Positions 1 through 9,862 of a DNA stretch of 36,415 nucleotides are shown one piece after another. How positions within the stretch are numbered: position 1 is the stretch's first letter; every line of letters begins with the position of its first letter. The DNA comes from an uncultured Alphaproteobacteria bacterium. GTDB taxonomy: Bacteria; Pseudomonadota; Alphaproteobacteria; RF32; CAG-239. The stretch is from contig CAMVHF010000008.1 of the NCBI GenBank assembly GCA_947167235.1, positions 1 to 36,415 of the forward strand, read 5' to 3'. The position numbers and the translations under genes are program-made. Under the pieces are notes generated by a model. It did no database searches and was not told the DNA's origin. It was given only the letters and a program-made list of their open reading frames with translations.

Positions 1-30
1 AGCGGTATGTTTGTTAAATCAGAAACCGAT

Positions 31-1350
31 TTATAACGGTAACAACGGCGACCAAGCCGGATCGGAAGCTTCCGACGGCGTAATGATCCTGCGCTCATTA
101 TAACCGGTCAAATCAATCGTATACAATCTGACAGGACTGCCGCGATCTTGTCTGAAAAACATCAAGACGCGCCCGTTCGGCGACCATGTCGGACCTTCAA
201 CCAAAAAGCCGTCAGCCAACAAACGCTCACCGCTGCCGTCCGGTGCCATAACACCTATATAGAAAGCACCGTTAGCCATTTTAGTAAAGGCGATATAATC
301 GCCGCGCGGTGACCATACCGGCGTTGCATAACGACCTTTGCCGAAACTGATACGTTCAACATTGCTGCCATCGGCATCCATAACATAAAGTTGCTGATTA
401 CCGCCCCTATCTGAATTAAACACGATTTTTGAACCGTCCGGCGAATAACTTGCCGAAGTATCAATCGCATTACCGTAAGTAATTTGTTTAATACTCTTGG
501 TACGCAAATTCATTTCATAAATATGGGTTGCACCTTTGTTTGCATAACTCATCAAAACTTTAGAGCTGTCCGGTGAGAATACCGGTGCAAACGTCATTCC
601 CGGGAAATTACCCAAAACCTGACGACTGTTATTGGTTAAATCCATTAAATAAACACGCGGATTATGACCGACATATTCCAAATAGGTAATTTTTTGCATA
701 TTCGGTGAAAAACGCGGCGTTAACACCAAATTACGACCATCGGTTAAAAACTTATGATTTTCGCCATCCTGATCCATCATCGCCAAACGTTTAACTTTAC
801 GCGTCGCCGGACCGCTTTCGGAAACATAAACGACACGCGTATTGAAATAACCTTTATCGCCGGTTAATCTTTCGTAAATTGCATCGGCGACAACATGCGC
901 GATTCGACGCCAGTTGTCTTTGGTTGACGTAAATGATTTACCGATCATCTGTTGCGAAGCCGGAACATTCCATAATCTGAAATCAACCTTGAGCTTTTCA
1001 CCCGGTAGTTCGGTAATTTGGCTCTGAACCAACGCCTGAGCCTTAATAGCCTGCCAGTCCACAAACTGCGGCTGTTGATCAATCGAAGTCAGCTTTTCGA
1101 TATAGCTGTTTTGCGGAATAATTTTAAACAAACCGCTTCTATCCAAATCCGCGGTAATAACTTCATGAATTTTACTGGCGTAATCTCTGCCGACCAATTT
1201 TGTAAATAAATTAGCACTCGATCCGATCATTTCCGGAACGGCTATCGGCATCGGATTACGCGATGCACCGTTGACATCGATTTCCAATTCGGCATACGCC
1301 GGCGAAGCCAACAGCATCATAATTGCAGTCAGTAAGCATTTGATTTTCAT
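31..1350 (-). CDS. tolB: Tol-Pal system beta-propeller protein TolB
   Basis: ORF with signal peptide [20 protein letters not shown] and repeated [26 protein letters not shown]-type WD40-like TolB repeats; start moved to the ATG at 1350 after a GAGG-type RBS. Confidence 0.97.
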   Translation of the reverse strand: MKIKCLLTAIMMLLASPAYAELEIDVNGASRNPMPIAVPEMIGSSANLFTKLVGRDYASKIHEVITADLDRSGLFKIIPQNSYIEKLTSIDQQPQFVDWQAIKAQALVQSQITELPGEKLKVDFRLWNVPASQQMIGKSFTSTKDNWRRIAHVVADAIYERLTGDKGYFNTRVVYVSESGPATRKVKRLAMMDQDGENHKFLTDGRNLVLTPRFSPNMQKITYLEYVGHNPRVYLMDLTNNSRQVLGNFPGMTFAPVFSPDSSKVLMSYANKGATHIYEMNLRTKSIKQITYGNAIDTSASYSPDGSKIVFNSDRGGNQQLYVMDADGSNVERISFGKGRYATPVWSPRGDYIAFTKMANGAFYIGVMAPDGSGERLLADGFLVEGPTWSPNGRVLMFFRQDRGSPVRLYTIDLTGYNERRIITPSEASDPAWSPLLPL

Positions 1351-1496
1351 TGTACAACACCTCAAATAAATTTAAGAATTGATTCACATTACTATTGATT
1401 AGCCGAATAGTAAAGTAAAAAAAAGTTTATAGTCAACATATAATTTCGTTGACTTTTAACTTAAATCGTTTAACTCTGAATTTAAAGAGAGGACAA

Positions 1497-1958
1497 ATGA
1501 ATTTATCTGATTTTAACGCACAATTAAAGCCATACCGAGCCGTTTTAGGAATTGATTACGGCTCAAAACGTATGGGACTGGCCGTATCTGATTTATTGCG
1601 CAGTATTGCCACCTCTTACAAAATTTTGTATCGCAGCTCATGGCAAAACGATGTGGCCGAGCTCAAAAAAATTATAGCAGAAAAAGAAATCGGCGGCATT
1701 GTTTACGGTTTACCGCTGCAAATGAACGGCGAAGAAGGTGATATTGCCCGTGAGGTTAAATCATTTGCCGAAAAACTGTCTGCCGAAATTCCCTTACCTT
1801 ACGCTTTTTGGGATGAAAGATTATCGTCTTCCGCCGTTGAAAGATTTTTAATCGACGAAGTTGACATGTCACGTCAAAAACGCAAAAAAATACTGGACGC
1901 ATCCGCTGCCGCTTACATTCTGCAAGGAGCTTTGGATGCGCTGCAATATCAAAAATAA
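1497..1958 (+). CDS. ruvX: Holliday junction resolvase-like / pre-16S rRNA processing nuclease YqgF (RuvX)
   Basis: LGIDYGSKRMGLAVSD, GLPLQMNGEEG and WDERLSSSAVER motifs; ATG at 1497 after gagagg. Confidence 0.95.
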   Translation: MNLSDFNAQLKPYRAVLGIDYGSKRMGLAVSDLLRSIATSYKILYRSSWQNDVAELKKIIAEKEIGGIVYGLPLQMNGEEGDIAREVKSFAEKLSAEIPLPYAFWDERLSSSAVERFLIDEVDMSRQKRKKILDASAAAYILQGALDALQYQK

Positions 1959-1959
1959 C

Positions 1960-4089
1960 CTAGCGACAAATTGCTTTACGCGCATTGACAAATTCGGCAC
2001 TGCCTTCGATATCTTCCAAACAAACCGGAAGTTTACGACGCCAGTTCGGATGTTTATCGATATCCGTTCCCGGCAGATTTTGTAAAACTTCTACGCCGAA
2101 AATATCTTCGATTTGTGCCAAATAAACTTCACTGGCACTGGATGAAACAAACTTTTCAACCGCTTCCGTAATCCCGTTCGGATAACCTTCACCATAAAGA
2201 CAATCGCCCTGACGCGGTTTATCTGTCGGCCAAACGCCGGCAGCATCCAAAGCGTTGAGCAAACGACGGCGTTCATCTTCGCGCCCCTTGTATTGTTCAT
2301 GGCGTTCTGCTTCGTCAAGCATCCCCAACTTATACATCGTTTCGATATCATAGCCGAACCAACGCATTTTAAGTGGTGCCATATCATGCGTACCGACCGA
2401 GCTGAAAGTTTTGGCTTCAAAATCCCACGGCATTTTAAAATCACCGAAGCCGTTCCAGCGTTCTGCCCATAATACGCTCAACGAATAGATACCGCGTTCA
2501 TGAATCTTATCAATAAAGCCGTCCGGTACATTACCGATACTTTCCCCGACAATCATACACTTATTCAGATAACTCTCCAACGCAACAATGCCGAGCATAT
2601 CATCAAAATTGTAATAAATGTAAGTACCGTCATCTTCTTTATCCGGTATGATATATAAGCGCATTAAGCTCATAACATGGTCAATACGCAAAGCACCGGC
2701 ACCTTCCATAGCCGCCCGCAATACCTTGATAAACGGCCGATAGGCATTGGCCTTTAAGGTAAACGGATTAAAGGCACCCAAACACCATTTTTGTCCTTTA
2801 GGGAAAAAGACATCCGGCGGCGCACCGGCACCGCAATCTTTAATAAACAAATCATGGCCGCTCCATAACTCGGCACTGTCTTTACATAAACCGACCGGTA
2901 AGTCACGATACAAACCGATACTTAAACCGCAGTTTGTAACTTCATCATAAATTTTCTGCAATTGCTCGGAAGCAACAAATTGCAAAAACTTGAAATAGCC
3001 GATTTCTTTTTGATGTGTTTGCTTAAATTCCGCAACCGTCTTGGATTCCGGATTCTGCAACTCGGCCGGCCATGTGCTCAAACCGAAACTGTATTGATGA
3101 CAATATACCGAATGCAAAGCCTGATAAGTGGCAAGATTTTCCAATTCGGCACCTTGTTTCTTACAATAATCCGTAAACTTTTTATAAGCTGCCGATTTTG
3201 TATTTTCAATAAATCTGATATACAATTTTTGCAATATTTCCGTTTTCAGATTGTAAACACCGACATAATCAATATCGACCGTTGCCCGCAAACGCTCGAT
3301 TTCGGCTTTTTTATCTTTGATATCATCAGCATTAAATCCGGCAACTTTTTCAACATCAATATAAATCGGATTTAAGTATAAGCGACTGATCGAGGCGTAT
3401 GGGCTGGCATTTTCCGGATAGTCATGGATTAAAACGTTCAACGGATTAACCCCTATTACATCGGCACCCTGATTTTTGCACAAACGCACAAAATTGATTA
3501 AATCGGTAAAGTCACCGACGCCCCAGTTACGATGGCTCTTCAGCGAATAAACCTGAACGGCAAATCCCCAAATTTTTCTTTGGTTTAAAACTTCCGGTAC
3601 ATAACACTTATCCGGCGTGACCGCTAAAATACCGCGGCTTTGCTTTTTACCGCTTTTAATTTCCAAATTATAATATTGCGGAGCCATATCGGTTGTAATC
3701 GTTATTTGTAAGCGCTTATAATTAACCGAAGATTTTTCTTTACGCTCAAGCTCGGTTGTCGTATATTCAACCGGAACATCTTTACCGGCAACATCCGTAA
3801 CATACAGTTCAAAATCATTTGCCTCATCGGCTTTTAAGACAACATCAAACGATTTATTATTTTGACGTACGACATACACGGCTTCCAAAGCATATTGCCA
3901 CCGCTTGTTTTCGATTTTTTCCAAAAGTTTTGCGCTATCTGATATATTGTGCAGCGGATACCCTAAATAATTGACCATTTTGCGCAATACTTCGTCATCG
4001 ACCGCATATTGTTTCTGATTTTGAGCCGCGTCGCTGAAAGTTTTAGCAATGCCGAGTTTTTTTAATAATAAATCCCAACTGTTATCCAT
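1960..4089 (-). CDS. malQ: 4-alpha-glucanotransferase (amylomaltase)
   Basis: 709 aa; GVGDFTDL, ENASPYASISRLYLNPIYID, ALRIDHVMSLMRLYIIP, GTHDMAPLKMRW motifs of the GH77 family. Confidence 0.93.
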   Translation of the reverse strand: MDNSWDLLLKKLGIAKTFSDAAQNQKQYAVDDEVLRKMVNYLGYPLHNISDSAKLLEKIENKRWQYALEAVYVVRQNNKSFDVVLKADEANDFELYVTDVAGKDVPVEYTTTELERKEKSSVNYKRLQITITTDMAPQYYNLEIKSGKKQSRGILAVTPDKCYVPEVLNQRKIWGFAVQVYSLKSHRNWGVGDFTDLINFVRLCKNQGADVIGVNPLNVLIHDYPENASPYASISRLYLNPIYIDVEKVAGFNADDIKDKKAEIERLRATVDIDYVGVYNLKTEILQKLYIRFIENTKSAAYKKFTDYCKKQGAELENLATYQALHSVYCHQYSFGLSTWPAELQNPESKTVAEFKQTHQKEIGYFKFLQFVASEQLQKIYDEVTNCGLSIGLYRDLPVGLCKDSAELWSGHDLFIKDCGAGAPPDVFFPKGQKWCLGAFNPFTLKANAYRPFIKVLRAAMEGAGALRIDHVMSLMRLYIIPDKEDDGTYIYYNFDDMLGIVALESYLNKCMIVGESIGNVPDGFIDKIHERGIYSLSVLWAERWNGFGDFKMPWDFEAKTFSSVGTHDMAPLKMRWFGYDIETMYKLGMLDEAERHEQYKGREDERRRLLNALDAAGVWPTDKPRQGDCLYGEGYPNGITEAVEKFVSSSASEVYLAQIEDIFGVEVLQNLPGTDIDKHPNWRRKLPVCLEDIEGSAEFVNARKAICR

Positions 4090-4090
4090 T

Positions 4091-6175
4091 TTATTTCTCC
4101 GGTTGACTTATTTTTAATAATACAACACTCCATGCCGGCACCTCAAAAGGCTGAGCGGCATCGATTTTCATATCATAATCCAGTGTTTCACTGCTATCCA
4201 ATAAAAGTTCCACTTTAAGTTTTTTCAGTGACGGCGATAATTTCCATTTGATACTTTGCGCCTCGCCGTTAAAAATAATCTGATACGAACATTCTTCATT
4301 AAAAGCTAAAGCGGCCAAGCACTTACGATTTTCAGTCAGCCAATCCTGACCTGTAAATTCGACACCGTCCTGTGTCAGCCAAACCAAATCTTTTACCTTA
4401 TAATTACCGTAATGCATAATTTCTCCGGTAAAAAATTTCGTGCGTTCAAAAATTTTCATTTTCTTGCGCAAAGCAATCAGCTTTTTGATATAGCGTACCA
4501 AATTGCGATCGGTTTTATTAATTGCTTCCCAGACGATCCATGTAATCACATTATCCTGACAATACGGATTGTTATTGCCGAACTGCGTATTGCCGAATTC
4601 ATCGCCGGCAACCAACATCGGTGTTCCGAAGGAAAAGAATAACGAAGCCAGCATCGCTCTTAATCTCAATAATCGGTTATCTTTAACATCCTGATTATCG
4701 GTAAAACCTTCATCACCGGAATTCCATGTCCAGTTGGCATCATTACCGTCACGGTTATTTTCACCGTTAACCATATTATGTTTATTGTTGTAACTGACGG
4801 CATCACGCAAATTCAAACCGTCGTGCGAGGTCAAAAAATTGATACTGCTCCAGATATCGCGATTACTGTACCCGAAGATATCACTCGAACCGGTAATACG
4901 GCTGGCAAATTCACCGACCTGTTTAGGATCTCCGCGCCAAAAACGACGAACAACATCACGGTATCTGTCATTCCACTCAGCCCATCCCGGCGGATAAGCT
5001 CCGATACGATATCCGTCCATTGTCGCATCCCAAGGTTCGGCAATCATTTTAACCTGACGCAAAGTTTCATCTTGTCGGGCGGCAAGTAAAAAACCGCTGT
5101 CTTGCGTAAATTTACCGCGAACTCGGCTCAAACTCGTCGCCAAATCCAAACGGAACCCGTCAACGTGCATAGTATTAACCCAATAGCGCATTGAATCCAA
5201 AACCAGTGTCAGCACATACGGATTTTGCAAATTAAACGATGCCCCGCAACCGGTGCTGTCATAATAAAAGCGCTTATTTTCTTGCAATGTATAATAGCTC
5301 TCGTTATCGATACCGCGGTAGCATAAAGTCGGACCGAGCTGATTTCCCTCAATGGTATGATTATACACAACGTCCAAAATAACTTCTTTATTGTTGGCAT
5401 GCAGAGTTTTCACCATCTGCTTAAACTCATCAATATCATTACCGACCAAATATTTGGATTCCGGTACAAAATATGACAGAGTTTCATAGCCCCAATAGTT
5501 ATCAATATACATGCCGTGCTTTTCGCCGAAAAACGAAAAAACCGGCAGCAATTCGATGGCCGTAACCCCGAGCCAATTTAAGTAGTTTATGACACTCGGT
5601 GATGCCAAACCGGCAAATTTTCCGCGTTGACATGTTTCAACTTTCGGATGCAGCATTGTATACCCGCGAACGTGAGTTTCATAGATTATCGTATCTTCAA
5701 AGCGCGTATTCGGGCGTTTTTCATCACCCCAATCGAAAGTATCTTCAACCACAACCGATTTTGGAACATACGGTGCACTGTCAAGCGTACTGAAAGATAA
5801 ATCTTTATCTTCACTGCTGATATCATACCCAAACAAAGCCTTATGCCAAATCAGCTGACCGATAATCTTTTTGGCATACGGATCCAACAGCAATTTATTG
5901 GGATTAAATCTTTTGCCCTCTTCCGGTTTATAAGGTCCGTAAACACGATATCCGTAAACCTGTCCCGGTTTAACGCCCTCTAAATATATATGCCAAATAT
6001 TGTTATCATTGATATCAATGGTATAGCGACCGGTTTCTTTGGTACCGTCTTCATTAAACAGACACAATTCCACCTTTTCGGCATGCGCCGAAAATAAGGC
6101 AAAATTAACGCCGTTACCGTCAAAGGTTGAACCTAACGGGAAATATCTGCCGAATGTAGCCTTAAATTCGCTCAT
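4091..6175 (-). CDS. glgX: Glycogen debranching enzyme GlgX
   Basis: 694 aa GH13; GxxFDGNGVNFALFSAHAEKVELCLF, DVVYNHT, VDGFRLDLA, NFLTSHDGLNLRDAVSYNNKHN, GDEFGNTQFGNNNPYCQDN. Confidence 0.95.
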   Translation of the reverse strand: MSEFKATFGRYFPLGSTFDGNGVNFALFSAHAEKVELCLFNEDGTKETGRYTIDINDNNIWHIYLEGVKPGQVYGYRVYGPYKPEEGKRFNPNKLLLDPYAKKIIGQLIWHKALFGYDISSEDKDLSFSTLDSAPYVPKSVVVEDTFDWGDEKRPNTRFEDTIIYETHVRGYTMLHPKVETCQRGKFAGLASPSVINYLNWLGVTAIELLPVFSFFGEKHGMYIDNYWGYETLSYFVPESKYLVGNDIDEFKQMVKTLHANNKEVILDVVYNHTIEGNQLGPTLCYRGIDNESYYTLQENKRFYYDSTGCGASFNLQNPYVLTLVLDSMRYWVNTMHVDGFRLDLATSLSRVRGKFTQDSGFLLAARQDETLRQVKMIAEPWDATMDGYRIGAYPPGWAEWNDRYRDVVRRFWRGDPKQVGEFASRITGSSDIFGYSNRDIWSSINFLTSHDGLNLRDAVSYNNKHNMVNGENNRDGNDANWTWNSGDEGFTDNQDVKDNRLLRLRAMLASLFFSFGTPMLVAGDEFGNTQFGNNNPYCQDNVITWIVWEAINKTDRNLVRYIKKLIALRKKMKIFERTKFFTGEIMHYGNYKVKDLVWLTQDGVEFTGQDWLTENRKCLAALAFNEECSYQIIFNGEAQSIKWKLSPSLKKLKVELLLDSSETLDYDMKIDAAQPFEVPAWSVVLLKISQPEK

Positions 6176-6189
6176 TCTCTTAAACCCTA

Positions 6190-8388
6190 TTATCTGATCG
6201 GTTTAAGAACGATGGTTGATAACGGCGGCAAAACAATTTCAATAGAATACGGTTTGCCGTTTACCCCGTAATTTTGAGCTTGTTGCGGTCCTTCATTACG
6301 GATACCGCTGCCCCAGTAATTTTTATCATCACTGTTAAAGATTTCCTGATATGCACAAGCCTCATAAACACCTAAGCGATAACCGTGACGGACAACCGGT
6401 GTGAAATTACTTATAACCAGTAAATAGTCATCCGGATTATGACCGCGACGAATATACGAAATAACACTGTCATCGCAATCGGCATAATCAATCCATTCAA
6501 AACCGCGTGAGTCAAAATCTTCTTCAAACAGCGGCGCATTACCTTTATACATCAGGTTCAAATCGCGTACGCAATTTTGCATACCTTTGTACATCGGATA
6601 TTCCAATAAATGCCAACGCAAACTTTCAGCACAGTTCCATTCCCAATCCTGTCCGAATTCGCATCCCATAAACAAGAGTTTCTTACCCGGATGTGTCCAC
6701 ATAAATCCGTAATAAGCACGCAAGTTGGCAAACTTTTGCCATTCATCACCCGGCATTTTAGAGAGCATTGAACCTTTACCGTGAACCACTTCATCATGCG
6801 AAATCGGCAAGATAAAGTTTTCATTAAACGCATATAATAGTCCGAAAGTCAAAAGTCCGTGATGGTACTTACGGTGTATCGGTTCATGACTGATATAGCG
6901 AAGCGTATCATTCATCCATCCCATATTCCATTTATAGCCGAAGCCTAAACCACCGGCCGACACCGGACGCGAAACCATCGGCCATGCCGTAGATTCTTCG
7001 GCACAGGTGTATCCGCCGCGAGATTGCGTATAAATAAGTTCATTCATTTTGCGAATAAAGGCAATTGCTTCCAGATTTTCGTTACCGCCGTAGACATTCG
7101 GGATCCACTCACCGGCTTTACGCGAATAATCCAGATACAACATCGAGGCAACGGCATCAACACGCAAACCATCGATATGAAATTCTTTTAACCAATACAA
7201 AGCACTGACGCATAAGAAATTGCAAACTTCGGTGCGTCCGAAATTATAAATTTTGGTACCCCAATCTTTTTGTTCGCCTTTACGCGGATCGGCATGTTCA
7301 TACAAGCATGTTCCGTCAAATTCGCACAAACCGTGTCCGTCCTTCGGGAAGTGCGCCGGAACCCAATCCATAATAACACTGATACCGGCCTGATGAAATT
7401 TATCAATCATATAACGAAAATCATCCGGATTCCCGAAACGCGATGTCGGTGCAAACAAACCGGTAATCTGGTAGCCCCAAGAAGCATCTAGCGGGTGTTC
7501 ACACAAAGGCATAAATTCGACATGCGTAAAGCCCATATTGCACACATACGGAACCAATCTGTCGGCAATTTCACGATACGTTAAAAACTCACAGCCGTTA
7601 TCACCTTTACGACGCCATGAACCTAAATGGACTTCATAAATTGACATCGGTTTATCATAGGTATTGGTATTTTGGCGATACACCATCCAATCGGCATCGT
7701 TCCACTGGTAATTATCGATATTGAAAACGACCGAAGCGTTATGCGGACGAACCTCGGAATATGTTGCCATCGGATCGGCTTTTTGCAAAATGTAATTTTC
7801 TTGTGTTTTAATTTCAAATTTATAGTACTCGCCTTCAACCAACCCCGGAATAAAAATATCCCAAATACCGCAGCTGATATGTTTGCGCATAACATTAACA
7901 CGACCGTCCCAATTATTAAAACTGCCGACGACGGATACGCGTTTGGCATTCGGTGCCCATACGGCAAAGGCCACACCTTTGACGCCGTCCATTTGCATAA
8001 CATGTGCGCCGAGTTTTTTATAAATTTCGTAGTGATTTCCCTGAGCAAACAAATACTCATCTATATCGCCGATGGTTGCCGGAAAACGATATACATCTTC
8101 AGCCTCATATGTATGTCCCTGATCATTGACGATTCTGAATTTGTAATTAAATTCCGAAGTTTCATTACTGTTAAATTGGAAGAAACCTCTGTCATCAACC
8201 TTAACCATTTTCCCAAGGGAATTTCCGTCGATATCAATGACTTCAATGGAAGAAGCAAACGGTTGAAATGTACGGATAAAAATCTTTTTAGAGCCTTTAT
8301 CCCGATGGATTCCCAACACAGCAAAAACATTGCCGTGATCCCCGTTTACGATTGCATCGATTTCTTCTTTTGATAACATATTATCCAT
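6190..8388 (-). CDS. glgB: 1,4-alpha-glucan branching enzyme GlgB
   Basis: 732 aa; VWAPNAKRVSVVGSFNNWDGR, EVHLGSWRR, GLRVDAVASMLYLDYSRK, EESTAWP, LPISHDEVVHGKGS. Confidence 0.97.
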   Translation of the reverse strand: MDNMLSKEEIDAIVNGDHGNVFAVLGIHRDKGSKKIFIRTFQPFASSIEVIDIDGNSLGKMVKVDDRGFFQFNSNETSEFNYKFRIVNDQGHTYEAEDVYRFPATIGDIDEYLFAQGNHYEIYKKLGAHVMQMDGVKGVAFAVWAPNAKRVSVVGSFNNWDGRVNVMRKHISCGIWDIFIPGLVEGEYYKFEIKTQENYILQKADPMATYSEVRPHNASVVFNIDNYQWNDADWMVYRQNTNTYDKPMSIYEVHLGSWRRKGDNGCEFLTYREIADRLVPYVCNMGFTHVEFMPLCEHPLDASWGYQITGLFAPTSRFGNPDDFRYMIDKFHQAGISVIMDWVPAHFPKDGHGLCEFDGTCLYEHADPRKGEQKDWGTKIYNFGRTEVCNFLCVSALYWLKEFHIDGLRVDAVASMLYLDYSRKAGEWIPNVYGGNENLEAIAFIRKMNELIYTQSRGGYTCAEESTAWPMVSRPVSAGGLGFGYKWNMGWMNDTLRYISHEPIHRKYHHGLLTFGLLYAFNENFILPISHDEVVHGKGSMLSKMPGDEWQKFANLRAYYGFMWTHPGKKLLFMGCEFGQDWEWNCAESLRWHLLEYPMYKGMQNCVRDLNLMYKGNAPLFEEDFDSRGFEWIDYADCDDSVISYIRRGHNPDDYLLVISNFTPVVRHGYRLGVYEACAYQEIFNSDDKNYWGSGIRNEGPQQAQNYGVNGKPYSIEIVLPPLSTIVLKPIR

Positions 8389-8589
8389 AATAAACTCCTG
8401 TGTACATAAAAAAATAATATCTGTTTGCTGATTTAAAACTTACACTTATATCTATATAAATTAATCTTTAAAAAAGCAAGTAAAATAAATTCTTCCGAAG
8501 TTTTTTTTAGCAGATTGATTTTTTAAATAGCATACCAAAAATCTTTTATATTTTTTTGCAATAAAATACAACTTTCTCAAATTTTGGTA

Positions 8590-8617
8590 TTGACGATATA
8601 AAAAAAAAGATTATACT
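8590..8617 (+). promoter_or_regulatory. sigma70-type promoter for the DUF2934-like gene
   Basis: TTGACG (8590-8595), 16-nt spacer, TATACT (8612-8617), upstream of the ATG at 8657. Confidence 0.7.
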
Positions 8618-8656
8618 TTGTAATGTTGTTAAACTAAATTATTGGAGAAATTTAAA

Positions 8657-8935
8657 ATGACTAAAAATTATAACGAAAACTACATTCGTGAAGCTGCTTA
8701 CTACAACTGGCAAAATGCAGGTTGTCCTTCCGGACAAGATGAATACTTCTGGAATCAAGCAATTTGCCAACTTTATGGTTCTAATTCTTCTTGCGGTTGC
8801 TCCAAGAGTTCTTCTTCGAAATCTTGCTCAACAAAGTCAAGTTCTTGCTCAACTAAATCAAGTTCTTCTTGCTCAAGCAAAAAATCTTCTTCTAGTTCTA
8901 GCTCTTCAAGCACATCCAGCAAAAGCAAGAAATAA
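8657..8935 (+). CDS. DUF2934-like small protein with Ser/Cys/Lys low-complexity tail
   Basis: ATG 8657 after ggag; N-terminus YIREAAYYNWQNAGCPSGQDEYFWNQAICQL resembles DUF2934 (from memory); tail of Ser/Cys/Lys runs; promoter and terminator flank it. Confidence 0.75.
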   Translation: MTKNYNENYIREAAYYNWQNAGCPSGQDEYFWNQAICQLYGSNSSCGCSKSSSSKSCSTKSSSCSTKSSSSCSSKKSSSSSSSSSTSSKSKK

Positions 8936-8967
8936 TAACATATAAGAAATAATTTCTGTTTATTTCT

Positions 8968-9000
8968 GAAAAATACTCGCAAATTTGCGGGTATTTTTTT
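8968..9000 (+). terminator. Intrinsic terminator after the DUF2934-like gene
   Basis: ATACTCGCAAATTTGCGGGTAT hairpin followed by TTTTTTT. Confidence 0.8.
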
Positions 9001-9017
9001 GCACCAAATTTTCCGTT

Positions 9018-9054
9018 CAAAAAAATGTCCGCTGATTACATGGTAATCGCGGAC
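9018..9054 (-). terminator. Intrinsic terminator for the 9082-9429 minus gene
   Basis: GTCCGC..GATTACATGGTAATC..GCGGAC stem; on the minus strand followed by ATTTTTTTG. Confidence 0.75.
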
Positions 9055-9081
9055 ACTTTCTTCAATTCTACTTAAAATCTG

Positions 9082-9423
9082 CTAAGCAACATCCAACTTA
9101 TACAATACGCTTTCTAACTTCTTGGTCGTCGGAAGCGCACAATCCATAGATGTCACAACACACGCATCCCCGCAGCGTTCCACATAAAGCGTCAAATTCG
9201 CTCCGGTTGTCACGGCTCGAAGCCATTTGGCATTTTTGGAAGAATGCGGAATACACATCCTGAAGACCAGACGTTGTTCTTCGGGATATGTATAAGTAAT
9301 TTTTTTGGGCCTGTTAACCGTAAACGAAGTCACATCAACATGGATGAAATAATCATCTCTGGCATTGGATGCAACACGCACGGCGATACCTTTTAAAACG
9401 GCATAAATTTTTTTCTTAGCCAT
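9082..9423 (-). CDS. Hypothetical protein (about 113 aa)
   Basis: Open frame with own terminator; no family recognised; MAKKKIYAV start preferred over MTMAKKK. Confidence 0.6.
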   Translation of the reverse strand: MAKKKIYAVLKGIAVRVASNARDDYFIHVDVTSFTVNRPKKITYTYPEEQRLVFRMCIPHSSKNAKWLRAVTTGANLTLYVERCGDACVVTSMDCALPTTKKLESVLYKLDVA

Positions 9424-9522
9424 AGTCAATAATGATTAAATTCTACAATAAATATTTAAATGATTTTAATTTAGAGGGATTGTATCAAATATGGTCCTAA
9501 ATGTCAATATTTTAGTGTAATC

Positions 9523-9812
9523 GCACAGCGTACGAGGAAAGCTCGGATAATGCGTTTAATACGATAGTTCGTCCTTTTGCGCGGTGTACAGATTAATCCT
9601 CGTAAACTGCTTAGAATGCGTCTAATAGAAAAAGGTTTTTTCCCGCGGTGTACAAAACAGTAAAAAACAACAGGCACAGCGTACGAGGAAAGCTCGAATA
9701 ATGCGGTTAATACGCAGAAAGTCCTTTTGCGCGGTGTACAGATTAATCCTCGTAAACCGCTTAGAATGCGTCTAATAGAAAAAGGTTTTTTCCCGTGGTG
9801 TACAAAGCAGTA
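9523..9812. repeat. Tandem repeat, two copies of a 150/151-bp unit, each made of two related half-units
   Basis: GCACAGCGTACGAGGAAAGCTCG at 9523 and again at 9674; AATGCG anchors at 9549, 9615, 9700, 9765; (C)GGTGTACA at 9583, 9647, 9733, 9797. Confidence 0.9.
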
Positions 9813-9858
9813 CATAAGGGAAAAAACCTTTGATTAGTAGACCGTTATAAGCGGTTTA
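9753..9858 (-). terminator. Long hairpin / probable rpsA terminator formed by repeat half-unit and its inverted partial copy
   Basis: Perfect 14-bp AAAGGTTTTTTCCC (9781-9794) / GGGAAAAAACCTTT (9818-9831), plus perfect 11-bp TAAACCGCTTA (9753-9763) / TAAGCGGTTTA (9848-9858); on the minus strand the inner stem is followed by UUUU. Confidence 0.7.
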
Positions 9859-9862
9859 TTAA

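Noticed and set aside
7672-8373. 233-aa plus ORF
   Set aside because: Lies entirely antisense to glgB, which has clear family motifs; shadow ORF
9523-9812. Possible CRISPR array
   Set aside because: Only two long units with degenerate half-units, no regular 20-40 nt repeats/spacers and no cas genes
9504-9815. 103-aa minus ORF with repeated CFVHxGKKPFSIRRILSxLRGLICTPRKRT
   Set aside because: It is the translation of the nucleotide tandem repeat; frame is lost between copies and there is no RBS or family, so I treat it as non-coding
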